A stretch of 64,000 bases of DNA, from NCBI RefSeq assembly GCF_000473065.1, contig NZ_AXAZ01000022.1:1-64000 (forward strand), in the 5' to 3' direction. The notes under the pieces were generated by a model that saw only the letters and a program-made list of their open reading frames with translations, was not told the origin of the DNA and made no database searches. The position numbers and the translations under genes are program-made. Positions 35,867 to 43,862 of the stretch are shown here, piece by piece; the first letter of the stretch is position 1; every line of letters begins with the position of its first letter. Source of the DNA: Bradyrhizobium sp. WSM1743. GTDB taxonomy: Bacteria > Pseudomonadota > Alphaproteobacteria > Rhizobiales > Xanthobacteraceae.

Positions 35867-36562
35867 ATGCTTGAGGTCAAGGACATCAACCTGTTCTACG
35901 GCGCGGCGCAGGCGCTGCGCGGCGTCTCGATTTCGGCCGAGCCCGGCAAGGTGACTTGCGTGCTCGGGCGCAACGGTGTGGGCAAGACCTCGCTGCTGCG
36001 CGCCATGGTCGGACAATATCCGATCTCCTCGGGCGCGATCGTGTTCGATGGCAGCGATATCACGGGTCTGAAGCCCTATGAGCGCGCGCGCAAGGGTATT
36101 GGCTTCGTGCCGCAGGGCCGGGAGATATTTCCGCTGCTGACGGTCGAGGAGAACCTCAAGACCGGCTTCGGCCCGCTCAAGCGCGAGGACAAGCACATTC
36201 CGGACGACGTGTTCTCGCTGTTTCCGGTGCTGCAATCCATGCTCGGCCGGCGCGGCGGCGACCTCTCCGGCGGCCAGCAGCAGCAGCTCGCGATCGGCCG
36301 CGCGCTGGTGATGCGGCCAAAACTCCTCCTGCTCGACGAGCCGACCGAGGGCATCCAGCCCTCGATCATCAAGGACATCGGCCGCGCCATCTCGTACCTG
36401 CGCAATCTCGGCAACATCGCCATCGTGCTGGTCGAACAATATCTCGACTTTGCCTGCGAACTCGGCGACAGTTTCGCGGTGATGGATCGCGGCGCGGTGA
36501 AATTCACCTGCGACCGTTCCAACCTCGACGCGAGCGAGATCAGCCGCCAGATGGCGCTGTAA
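35867..36562 (+). CDS. urtE: Urea ABC transporter ATPase UrtE
   Basis: A 231-residue LivF-like ATPase. Walker A GRNGVGKTS (about 36), signature LSGGQQQQLAIGRAL and Walker B KLLLLDEPTEGIQPS are complete. The IQP after the Walker B Glu is a UrtE hallmark. It is the last gene of the transporter, 37 bp before ureD, so urea import and urease may share a transcript. Confidence 0.95.
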   Translation: MLEVKDINLFYGAAQALRGVSISAEPGKVTCVLGRNGVGKTSLLRAMVGQYPISSGAIVFDGSDITGLKPYERARKGIGFVPQGREIFPLLTVEENLKTGFGPLKREDKHIPDDVFSLFPVLQSMLGRRGGDLSGGQQQQLAIGRALVMRPKLLLLDEPTEGIQPSIIKDIGRAISYLRNLGNIAIVLVEQYLDFACELGDSFAVMDRGAVKFTCDRSNLDASEISRQMAL

Positions 36563-36599
36563 GCCGGAAAAGACCTGCCGCGACCGGCTGGGGAGACGG

Positions 36600-37430
36600 A
36601 TGCGCAGCGAACTGTCGGCCACGTCCACGCTATTCGAAGCCAACCGCGCCCGTGGCACGGTGCGCTTCGACGTGCATGCGCGCGATGGCGTGACGCGGCG
36701 CGGCGGCTTGCATGAATCCGGCTCGCTCCGCGTCCGCTTTCCTTCGCCGGAAGATCAGGGCTTGTCCGGCGTGTTCGTGAACACGGCCGGCGGAGTCGCC
36801 GGCGGCGATCGCTTCGACATCGAGATATCGGCGGCGGACAGCGCGCGATTGACGATGACCACGGCGGCGGCCGAAAAGGTCTATCGTACGCCGGGCCCGG
36901 CGGCGCAGCTCAATATCGCCCTGAAGGTCGGCGCAGGCGCGCATTTGTCCTGGCTTCCGCAGGAGACGATTCTGTTCGACCGCGCCCGCGTGCAGCGCCG
37001 CTTCGACATCGCGCTCGACGAGGCGGCCTCGCTTCTGCTTTGCGAGATTGTCGTATTCGGCCGTACCGCCATGGGCGAGCGGATGGAGCATGGCGAATTC
37101 GTGGACCGTTGGCGGATGCGCCGCGGCGGCAAGCTGGTGTTCGCAGAAACCGTTAGGCTGGAAGGCGACATCGGCGCCAAGCTCGCGCGATCCGCGATCG
37201 CCAAAGGTGGTGCGGCGATCGGCACGGCCCTGATCGTGCCCGGCGATGAGACATTGATCGAGCGCATCAGGGAGGCGTCGCAGCCTTTCTCCGGCGAGGT
37301 CGGGATATCCGCCTGGAATGGCTTTGCAATGGCGCGGTTCTGTGCCCAAGATGCGGCGCGCTTGCGCGCCGACATGATGGCCGTGCTGGCGAGCACCGGT
37401 GCCGCCTTGCCGCGGCTCTGGCTGAATTGA
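36600..37430 (+). CDS. ureD: Urease accessory protein UreD
   Basis: A 276-residue scaffold that binds apo-urease with UreF/UreG for nickel insertion. Family motifs visible are FVNTAGGVAGGDRFDIEI, LTTTAAEKVYR-like TMTTAAAEKVYRT and LPQETILFDRAR. ATG at 36600. It is first in the ure cluster, with the structural genes following. Confidence 0.95.
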   Translation: MRSELSATSTLFEANRARGTVRFDVHARDGVTRRGGLHESGSLRVRFPSPEDQGLSGVFVNTAGGVAGGDRFDIEISAADSARLTMTTAAAEKVYRTPGPAAQLNIALKVGAGAHLSWLPQETILFDRARVQRRFDIALDEAASLLLCEIVVFGRTAMGERMEHGEFVDRWRMRRGGKLVFAETVRLEGDIGAKLARSAIAKGGAAIGTALIVPGDETLIERIREASQPFSGEVGISAWNGFAMARFCAQDAARLRADMMAVLASTGAALPRLWLN

Positions 37431-37467
37431 CCGGCTGAATTGACGTGTTGAACGGAAGAGATTTCGC

Positions 37468-37770
37468 ATGAACCTGTCTCCCCGCGAAAAGGACAAGCTT
37501 CTGATCTCGATGGCGGCGATCGTGGCGCGCCGCCGGCTGGACCGCGGCGTCAAGCTCAACCATCCCGAGGCGGTTGCGATCATCTCCGATTTCATCCTCG
37601 AAGGCGCCCGCGACGGCCGCACCGTCGCCGAGCTGATGCAATCCGGCGCGCAGGTTTTGACCCGTGACCAGGTGATGCCGGGCATTCCCGAGATGATCCA
37701 CGACATCCAGGTCGAGGCGACCTTTCCCGACGGCACCAAGCTCGTCACCGTGCACGAGCCGATCAGGTAG
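37468..37770 (+). CDS. ureA: Urease gamma subunit
   Basis: A 100-residue subunit of the urease (alpha-beta-gamma)3 assembly. It starts [22 protein letters not shown] and ends [15 protein letters not shown], both typical. Separated from ureB by a 105-bp gap filled by a palindromic repeat. Confidence 0.97.
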   Translation: MNLSPREKDKLLISMAAIVARRRLDRGVKLNHPEAVAIISDFILEGARDGRTVAELMQSGAQVLTRDQVMPGIPEMIHDIQVEATFPDGTKLVTVHEPIR

Positions 37771-37771
37771 T

Positions 37772-37864
37772 CGTCATTCCGGGGCGCCCGCGGGGGCGAA
37801 CCCGGAATCCAGAGGTTTTGGTTTCGAGATTCCGGGTTGTCGCTGCGCGAGCCCCGGAATGACG
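37772..37864. repeat. Cruciform repeat inside the urease operon
   Basis: Ends CGTCATTCCGGGGC (37772-37785) and GCCCCGGAATGACG (37851-37864) are perfect inverted repeats. Nested inside are GCGAACCCGGAATC and GATTCCGGGTTGTCGC. It fills the ureA-ureB gap and stops 12 bp before the ureB start, next to its GAGGAGG ribosome site. It shares end sequences with 10739-10853. Confidence 0.85.
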
Positions 37865-37875
37865 AGGAGGATAGA

Positions 37876-38181
37876 ATGATCCCCGGCGAACTCTTCATCC
37901 AGGACGGCGAGATCGAGCTCAATGCCGGCCGCAAGATCGTGACGCTGACGGTGGCCAATACCGGCGACCGGCCGATCCAGGTCGGCTCGCACTACCATTT
38001 CTTCGAGACCAACCTGGCCCTGAAATTCGACCGCAAAAAAGCCCGCGGCATGCGTCTCGACATCGCCGCCGGCACCGCCGTCCGCTTCGAGCCCGGCCAG
38101 ACCCGCGACGTCCAGCTCGTCGCCCTGGCCGGCAAGAAGACCATCTACGGCTTCCGCGGCGACGTGATGGGGAAGCTGTGA
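37876..38181 (+). CDS. ureB: Urease beta subunit
   Basis: 101 residues from the ATG at 37876 ([15 protein letters not shown]). GAGGAGG at 37864-37870 is the ribosome site. Key block [11 protein letters not shown] and the C-terminal RGDVMGKL are conserved. The repeat-derived longer frame was rejected. Confidence 0.96.
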   Translation: MIPGELFIQDGEIELNAGRKIVTLTVANTGDRPIQVGSHYHFFETNLALKFDRKKARGMRLDIAAGTAVRFEPGQTRDVQLVALAGKKTIYGFRGDVMGKL

Positions 38182-38210
38182 TCCGATGTGAGGTGAGCAC
38201 GCCGGTCGGA

Positions 38211-38249
38211 CTCCCTCCCCCCTTGCGGGGGAGGGTTGGGGAGAGGGGT
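38211..38249. repeat. C/G-rich repeat, copy A (direct)
   Basis: CTCCCTCC...TTGCGGGGGAGGGTTGGGGAGAGGGGT. It directly precedes the ATG at 38250, so its G-rich end may serve as the ribosome site. Preceded by GGTGAGCAC, as is copy C. Confidence 0.85.
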
Positions 38250-38705
38250 ATGCCGCACGACGAGGTCAGCGAGATTCAGCGCCATCGCGCCAAACGATTG
38301 AGGCGCGAGATGACTCGCGCAGAGACGCTGCTGTGGCGCTATCTGAAGGCCGATCGCCTCGCAGGTCTGGCCTTTCGCCGTCAGACGCCTATGGGCCACT
38401 ACATCGCGGATTTCGTCGCTCATTCCTGCAAGCTCATCGTTGAAGTCGATGGCGAGAGCCACGACTTCGAAGAACGTATCCGGCACGATGAACAGCGCGA
38501 CCAATGGTTTGCATCCCGCTGCTATCGCGTGCTGCGTTTCACCAATGACGACGTGATGAGAAATCTCGAGGGTGTTGTTCTTTCCATTCTTGAGGCAGCG
38601 GAGCAAGCGGCACCCCTCTCCCTAACCCTCCCCCGCAAGGGGGGAGGGAACCCCAACGCCAGCGCGTCCCTTACCTCTGATACCGATACACCAGAGGAGC
38701 CATGA
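38250..38705 (+). CDS. DUF559 (Vsr-like endonuclease fold) protein
   Basis: A 151-residue protein of the DUF559/very-short-patch-repair-like family. The ATG at 38250 follows repeat copy A. The core has REMTRAETLLWRYLKADRL (about 15-33), FRRQTPMGHYIADFV and LIVEVDGESHD, giving a PD-(D/E)xK-like Asp...Glu-x-Asp pattern, then RCYRVLRFTNDDVMRN. The C-terminal PLSLTLPRKGGG is encoded by inverted repeat copy B, so the gene ends inside it. It is out of place between ureB and ureC. The biological role of the family is not established. Confidence 0.88.
   Translation: MPHDEVSEIQRHRAKRLRREMTRAETLLWRYLKADRLAGLAFRRQTPMGHYIADFVAHSCKLIVEVDGESHDFEERIRHDEQRDQWFASRCYRVLRFTNDDVMRNLEGVVLSILEAAEQAAPLSLTLPRKGGGNPNASASLTSDTDTPEEP
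38612..38649. repeat. C/G-rich repeat, copy B (inverted, within the DUF559 3' end)
   Basis: ACCCCTCTCCCTAACCCTC...CGCAAGGGGGGAGGGA is the reverse complement of copy A with small changes. It encodes the C-terminus of the DUF559 protein. Confidence 0.85.
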
Positions 38706-38734
38706 TGCATTGTCAGGTGAGCACATTGGTCAAG

Positions 38735-38773
38735 CTCCCTCCCCCTTTGCGGGGGAGGGTTGGGGAGAGGGGT
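38735..38773. repeat. C/G-rich repeat, copy C (direct)
   Basis: It repeats copy A almost exactly, including the upstream GGTGAGCAC and the following ATGC (GGGGTATGCTGCGCAC against GGGGTATGCCGCAC). With copy A it forms a direct repeat of about 70 bp bracketing the DUF559 gene. Confidence 0.85.
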
Positions 38774-38844
38774 ATGCTGCGCACTCCGACGGGAGTGATG
38801 TGGCATGTTCGCTGTGTACTCAACGGTCTGGAGGAGCGATAAGC

Positions 38845-39384
38845 ATGCTCTCGCCAATCCGCCTCGTCTCAGAAGCCGCCGAGCTCGCCGCGCGCCGCCA
38901 CAACGGCATGGTGCGCAAGGGGCGTGGCAAGGAGCCCTATATCAATCACCTCGCCGAGGTCGCGAACCTGCTTGCGACCGCGACTGACGGTACCGACGCC
39001 GAGCTGGTCGCGGCCGGCTGGCTGCACGATTCCATCGAGGACACCGACACCACACGCGAGGAGCTTGCTCAGACATTCTCAGAGCGAGTCGCCTCCCTCG
39101 TCGTCGAATGCACCGACGATATGAGCCTGCCGAAGGCAGAGCGACGGCAGAAGCAGATCGAGGACGCTCCGCACAAATCCCCCGGCGCAAAGCTGATCAA
39201 GATCGCCGACAAGGTCAGCAATATCGGCGCGCGCATTCAGTCCGATCCGACCGCTGAAGAGCGCGAGGAACTCGCTGACTACAGCGGCTGGGCCGAGCAG
39301 GTCGTGGCGGGTTGCCGCGGCGGCAATGCGTGGCTCGACGAGAAATTCGACGATGCCGTCAAAGCAGCGAGAGCTTTGCTGTGA
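38845..39384 (+). CDS. HD-domain hydrolase, small alarmone hydrolase (MESH1-like) candidate
   Basis: 179 residues from the ATG at 38845, with GAGGAG at 38831. The RelA/SpoT hydrolase-type motifs are present: [19 protein letters not shown] (HD motif 1/2), [13 protein letters not shown] (HD and ED), [35 protein letters not shown]. No synthetase, TGS or ACT domain is present. Family knowledge suggests Mn-dependent removal of the 3' pyrophosphate from ppGpp, or an NADPH phosphatase activity. Its place between ureB and ureC is unusual. Confidence 0.85.
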   Translation: MLSPIRLVSEAAELAARRHNGMVRKGRGKEPYINHLAEVANLLATATDGTDAELVAAGWLHDSIEDTDTTREELAQTFSERVASLVVECTDDMSLPKAERRQKQIEDAPHKSPGAKLIKIADKVSNIGARIQSDPTAEEREELADYSGWAEQVVAGCRGGNAWLDEKFDDAVKAARALL

Positions 39385-39421
39385 GCGCTCAGACAACATT
39401 CAAACGCAAACGGGGCTGGTG

Positions 39422-41137
39422 ATGTCCGTCAAGATAAAGCGATCCGTCTATGCCGACATGTTCGGCCCCACCACCGGCGACAAGGTACGCCTCGCCGATA
39501 CCGACCTCATCATCGAGGTCGAGAAGGATTTCACCACCTATGGCGAGGAGGTGAAGTTCGGTGGCGGCAAGGTGATTCGCGACGGCATGGGGCAGTCGCA
39601 GGTCACCAACAAACAGGGCGCGGCCGACACTGTCATCACCAATGCGCTGATCGTCGATCACTGGGGCATCGTGAAGGCCGACGTCGCCATCAAGGACGGC
39701 ATGATCTCGGCTATCGGCAAGGCCGGCAATCCCGACATCCAGCCGGGCGTCACCATCATCATTGGTCCGGGCACGGACGTGATCGCGGGCGAAGGCAAGA
39801 TCCTCACCGCCGGCGGCTTCGATAGCCACATCCATTTCATCTGCCCGCAGCAGATCGAACACGCGCTGATGTCTGGCGTCACCTCGATGCTGGGCGGCGG
39901 CACCGGCCCTTCGCATGGCACGTTCGCCACCACCTGCACGCCGGGGCCGTGGCACATCGCGCGGATGATCCAGTCGTTCGACGCCTTCCCAGTCAATCTC
40001 GGCATTTCCGGCAAGGGCAACGCCTCGCGACCCGCCGCGCTGGTCGAGATGATCAAGGCCGGCGCCTGCGCGCTGAAGCTGCACGAGGACTGGGGCACGA
40101 CGCCGGCCGCGATCGACAATTGCCTGTCGGTGGCCGACGATCACGACATTCAGGTGATGATCCACACCGACACGCTGAACGAATCCGGCTTCGTCGAGGA
40201 CACCATCAAGGCCTTCAAGGGCCGCACCATTCATGCCTTCCACACCGAAGGTGCCGGTGGCGGCCACGCCCCTGATATCATCAAGGTCGCCGGCCTGAAG
40301 AACGTGCTGCCGTCCTCCACCAACCCGACGCGCCCGTTCACGCGCAACACCATCGACGAGCATCTGGACATGCTGATGGTGTGCCACCACCTCGATCCCT
40401 CGATCGCGGAAGATCTGGCGTTCGCTGAAAGCCGCATCCGCAAGGAGACCATCGCGGCCGAGGACATCCTGCACGATCTCGGCGCGCTCTCGATGATGTC
40501 CTCGGACTCCCAGGCCATGGGCCGCCTCGGCGAGGTCATCATCCGGACCTGGCAGACCGCCGACAAGATGAAGAAGCAGCGTGGATCACTGCCGCAGGAC
40601 AAGGGCAAGGACAACGACAATTTCCGCGTGAAGCGCTACATCGCCAAGTACACGATCAACCCCGCGATCGCGCACGGCGTGTCGAAGCTGATCGGCTCGG
40701 TCGAGAAGGGCAAGCTTGCCGATCTCGTGCTGTGGTCGCCGGCCTTCTTCGGCGTCAAGCCGGACTGCATCGTCAAGGGCGGCACGATCGTCGCAGCGCC
40801 CATGGGCGACCCCAACGCCTCGATCCCGACGCCGCAGCCGGTGCATTACCAGCCGATGTTCGGCGCCTTCGGCAGAGCGCGCACGGCATCGTCCGTGGTG
40901 TTCACCTCCAAGGCTGCAGTTACCGGCGGCCTTGCGCGAAAGCTCGACATCGAGAAGAAGCTCTATGCGGTCCAGAACACCCGCGGCAAGATCTCCAAGA
41001 AGAGCATGATCCACAACGACGCGACTCCCAATATCGAGGTCGATCCCGAGACCTACGAGGTCCGCGCCGATGGTGAGCTATTGACCTGCGCGCCCGCCAA
41101 GGTGCTGCCGATGGCGCAGCGATATTTCATGTACTGA
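39422..41137 (+). CDS. ureC: Urease alpha subunit (catalytic)
   Basis: 571 residues from the ATG at 39422, the usual size. It hydrolyses urea to ammonia and carbamate. Nickel and catalytic residues are all visible: HIHFICPQQ (about 136-138), the carbamylated Lys in ALKLHEDWG (about 219), [30 protein letters not shown] (active-site flap Cys/His) and SSDSQAMGR (Asp). Nothing suggests inactivation by the upstream insertions. Confidence 0.97.
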   Translation: MSVKIKRSVYADMFGPTTGDKVRLADTDLIIEVEKDFTTYGEEVKFGGGKVIRDGMGQSQVTNKQGAADTVITNALIVDHWGIVKADVAIKDGMISAIGKAGNPDIQPGVTIIIGPGTDVIAGEGKILTAGGFDSHIHFICPQQIEHALMSGVTSMLGGGTGPSHGTFATTCTPGPWHIARMIQSFDAFPVNLGISGKGNASRPAALVEMIKAGACALKLHEDWGTTPAAIDNCLSVADDHDIQVMIHTDTLNESGFVEDTIKAFKGRTIHAFHTEGAGGGHAPDIIKVAGLKNVLPSSTNPTRPFTRNTIDEHLDMLMVCHHLDPSIAEDLAFAESRIRKETIAAEDILHDLGALSMMSSDSQAMGRLGEVIIRTWQTADKMKKQRGSLPQDKGKDNDNFRVKRYIAKYTINPAIAHGVSKLIGSVEKGKLADLVLWSPAFFGVKPDCIVKGGTIVAAPMGDPNASIPTPQPVHYQPMFGAFGRARTASSVVFTSKAAVTGGLARKLDIEKKLYAVQNTRGKISKKSMIHNDATPNIEVDPETYEVRADGELLTCAPAKVLPMAQRYFMY

Positions 41138-41278
41138 AATAGCGCCTCGGTGCATGTCCCAAGAGTGTGTTCGGAGTGCGTGTCCGGGGACGGCTTTTCG
41201 GTTTTGCGTTCGGTCCCGCCTGGTCTAATGTCCCGCCCGGTATCGTAACCCTTAGAAGAAAAGCCGGGAGGACTTCTC

Positions 41279-41578
41279 GTGATCTACGTCGTCGCCACTT
41301 TGACCATCAAGCCCGAGACGCGCGCCGAATTCATCGCGGCCGCCACCGCCTGCATCAAGGAGACGCGGAAGGAGCCCGGCAATATCGCCTATGATTTGCA
41401 TGAAAGCGTCACCGATCCCAGCAAGATGGTGTTCGTCGAGCAGTGGGAGAACGCCGAAGCGCTGGTGCCGCATCGTGGAATGGAGCACATGAAGACGTTC
41501 GGCCGCGTCGCGGTAAAGTGTTTCACGGCACCGCCGAAGATCGAGGTGATCACGCCCGAAAAGGTCGAGACACGGTAA
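41279..41578 (+). CDS. Antibiotic biosynthesis monooxygenase (ABM) domain protein
   Basis: 99 residues from a GTG at 41279 with GGGAGGA just upstream. A single ABM/dimeric alpha-beta barrel domain: [45 protein letters not shown] and H...HMKTFG. Such proteins are often cofactor-free quinol oxygenases of the YgiN type. The role here is unknown. It sits between ureC and ureE, 13 bp before ureE. Confidence 0.88.
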   Translation: MIYVVATLTIKPETRAEFIAAATACIKETRKEPGNIAYDLHESVTDPSKMVFVEQWENAEALVPHRGMEHMKTFGRVAVKCFTAPPKIEVITPEKVETR

Positions 41579-41591
41579 CGAGGTAAGACGC

Positions 41592-42224
41592 ATGATCCGG
41601 GCGACGCAGGTCAAGGGACAGCACCGCTTCACGGAAGCGCCAGCGGACACGGTTGTGCTCGATTTCGACGACCGGCATCGCCGCCGCATGGCAATGACGG
41701 GCACGCGGGGGCTCGAATTCCTGCTCGACCTGGAGCATGCCGTCGCGCTGCGCGGCGGCGACGCGCTGGTGCTGGAGGATGGCCGGCTGATCGAGGTGGT
41801 GGCAGCTGCCGAGCCGCTGCTGGAGATTCGCGGTCGCGATCCGCACCATCTCATCCGCGTCGGCTGGCATCTCGGCAACCGTCATCTGCCGACGCAGATC
41901 ATGGCCAAGGCCTTGCGCATCCGCCGCGATCACGTGATCGAGGCCATGGTGAAGGGTCTCGGCGCCCGCGTGATCGAGATCGAGGCGCCGTTCGATCCCG
42001 AGGGTGGCGCCTACGCGGACGCCGGCCACGCGCACGGACACGACGACCATGCGCACCACGATCACGGCCATCACCACCACGATCATGGCCACGAGCACCA
42101 TGACCACCACCATCATGATCATGCCGCGCATGACCATAGTCACGAGCACCATCATCACCACGACGAGAATTGCGACCATCCCGACCATCACCACGGCCAC
42201 AAGCATGCTCATGACCACAAATGA
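41592..42224 (+). CDS. ureE: Urease accessory nickel chaperone UreE with long His tail
   Basis: 210 residues. The N-terminal peptide-binding and metal domains (about 1-140) include [12 protein letters not shown] and [16 protein letters not shown], with the conserved metal His. The last 68 residues (143-210) contain 36 His among Asp, Gly and Glu, far beyond the minimal UreE, giving high nickel-storage capacity. The His-codon run (CAC/CAT) makes the DNA low-complexity here. It overlaps the ureF start by 14 bp. Confidence 0.95.
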   Translation: MIRATQVKGQHRFTEAPADTVVLDFDDRHRRRMAMTGTRGLEFLLDLEHAVALRGGDALVLEDGRLIEVVAAAEPLLEIRGRDPHHLIRVGWHLGNRHLPTQIMAKALRIRRDHVIEAMVKGLGARVIEIEAPFDPEGGAYADAGHAHGHDDHAHHDHGHHHHDHGHEHHDHHHHDHAAHDHSHEHHHHHDENCDHPDHHHGHKHAHDHK

Positions 42225-42933
42225 GCCGGTCGGCGCCGGTGGCCTCACCGAGGGCGAGGCGGCGGCGCTGTACCGGTTGATGACCTGGCTGTCGCCGGCG
42301 TTCCCGGTCGGCGGTTTCTCCTATTCCAGCGGCCTCGAATGGGCGGTCGAGGCGGGCGACATCACCGACACAACGACGCTGGCGGATTGGCTCGATGCGA
42401 TGCTCGGCGACGGCTCCGGCTTCTGTGACGCGACGTTTCTGGTCCACGCCTATCGCGCCGCGGAAGCAGACGAGACTGGTGCTTTGAACGAGATTGCCGA
42501 GCTCGCCGCTGCCTTCGTGCCGTCGCGCGAGCGGCAGCTGGAGACGACCTCGCAGGGCCGCGCCTTCATCGACATCTCCCGCGCCGCGTGGGATGCGGAG
42601 GGCCTGGATGCCATGGTTGCGGCATGCAGCACGCCACTGGTCTATCCGGTCGCCGTCGGTGTGGTCGCAGCTCAGCACGGCGTGCCGCTGGCGCCGACGC
42701 TGCACGCCTTCTTGCATGCGCTGGTCTCGAACTGGATCTCGGCGGCGAGCCGCCTCATTCCGCTCGGCCAGACCGACAGCCAGCGCGTGCTGGTGCGGCT
42801 GGAAGCGGCGGTGGCCGCCACCGCCACTCGGGCGCTGAACGCGGCATTGGACGATCTCGGCAGCGCGACCTTCCGGGCCGATCTCGCCAGCTTGCGCCAC
42901 GAGACGCAATATACGCGGCTGTTTCGGTCGTGA
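42211..42933 (+). CDS. ureF: Urease accessory protein UreF
   Basis: 240 residues from the ATG at 42211 (an in-frame ATG at 42205 is also possible). Helical GTPase-regulating partner in the UreDFG complex. Family blocks: [21 protein letters not shown] and [20 protein letters not shown]. It starts within the ureE His tail, so translation is probably coupled. Confidence 0.95.
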   Translation: MTTNEPVGAGGLTEGEAAALYRLMTWLSPAFPVGGFSYSSGLEWAVEAGDITDTTTLADWLDAMLGDGSGFCDATFLVHAYRAAEADETGALNEIAELAAAFVPSRERQLETTSQGRAFIDISRAAWDAEGLDAMVAACSTPLVYPVAVGVVAAQHGVPLAPTLHAFLHALVSNWISAASRLIPLGQTDSQRVLVRLEAAVAATATRALNAALDDLGSATFRADLASLRHETQYTRLFRS

Positions 42934-42973
42934 TCCGTGCGGCCTTTTAACCCATCGAGAGAGAGCGAATTAC

Positions 42974-43597
42974 ATGTCGAAATCTCACGGCCCCTTGCGT
43001 GTCGGCGTCGGCGGCCCGGTCGGATCGGGCAAGACCGCGCTGATGGACCTGCTCTGCAAGACCATGCGTGAGCGTTACGACATTGCGGCGATCACCAACG
43101 ACATCTACACCAAATGGGATGCCGAGTTCCTCGTACGATCGGGATCGCTGACGCCGGATCGCATCGCCGGCGTCGAGACCGGCGGCTGCCCGCACACCGC
43201 GATCCGCGAGGATGCTTCGATGAATCTTGCCGCGGTCGCGGACATGCGCGCCAAGTTTCCCGGACTTGATCTCGTGCTGATCGAGTCCGGGGGCGACAAT
43301 CTCGCTGCCACTTTTTCGCCGGAGCTGGCCGACCTCACCATCTACGTCATTGACGTCGCCGCAGGCGACAAGATCCCGTCCAAGGGCGGCCCCGGCATCA
43401 CCCGGTCCGACCTCCTGGTCATCAACAAGACCGACCTCGCGCCCCATGTCGGCGCCTCCCTGGAGAAGATGGAGACGGATGCCAGGCGCATGCGCGGCGA
43501 GCGTCCCTTCGTCATGACGAACCTGAAGAAAGGCGAAGGGCTCGACCGGATCGTCGGCTTCATCGAGGCCAAAGGCGGCCTGAAGCGGGCGGGGTGA
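42974..43597 (+). CDS. ureG: Urease accessory GTPase UreG
   Basis: A 207-residue SIMIBI GTPase that delivers nickel. P-loop [10 protein letters not shown] (about 14-23), the nickel-binding CPH motif in [11 protein letters not shown] (about 73-83), [15 protein letters not shown] and the NKTD guanine motif are intact. It ends the ure cluster. Confidence 0.97.
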   Translation: MSKSHGPLRVGVGGPVGSGKTALMDLLCKTMRERYDIAAITNDIYTKWDAEFLVRSGSLTPDRIAGVETGGCPHTAIREDASMNLAAVADMRAKFPGLDLVLIESGGDNLAATFSPELADLTIYVIDVAAGDKIPSKGGPGITRSDLLVINKTDLAPHVGASLEKMETDARRMRGERPFVMTNLKKGEGLDRIVGFIEAKGGLKRAG

Positions 43598-43862
43598 CCG
43601 GACGCGACCACTTGGCGCAGGCGCTTTTCGCCGTTAACGCCTGGGCAGCGCCGCAACCGCGGAACAAACTTCGGACACGGCGATTAACTACCTCCGGCGC
43701 CCGGGGCGAATTCATCCCATCCAGACCATCGGCCGGGCGGATTAAGCTTTTCAGGCGACCCAAGTTGCGTACTGATGCCTCCTCCTCCATTATCTCCGCC
43801 ACTGGGGTTTACCCTGTTTCGGCACATGGCCGTTCGAGCGGCGTTCATATGCTCTGTGTTTA

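Noticed and set aside
33875..36658. 927-codon minus-strand frame over urtC, urtD and urtE
   Set aside because: Very long but covers three intact transport genes in the opposite sense. Its translation is His/Asp/Glu-rich without domains.
38735..38773. The three C/G-rich repeats as a CRISPR array
   Set aside because: Spacing is irregular, one copy is inverted and the intervening sequence is a gene. There are no spacers or cas genes.
38774..38842. 22-codon ORF starting in repeat copy C and ending just before the HD gene
   Set aside because: Its start is supplied by the repeat, its product is unremarkable and similar ORFs are expected by chance. The HD gene has its own SD.
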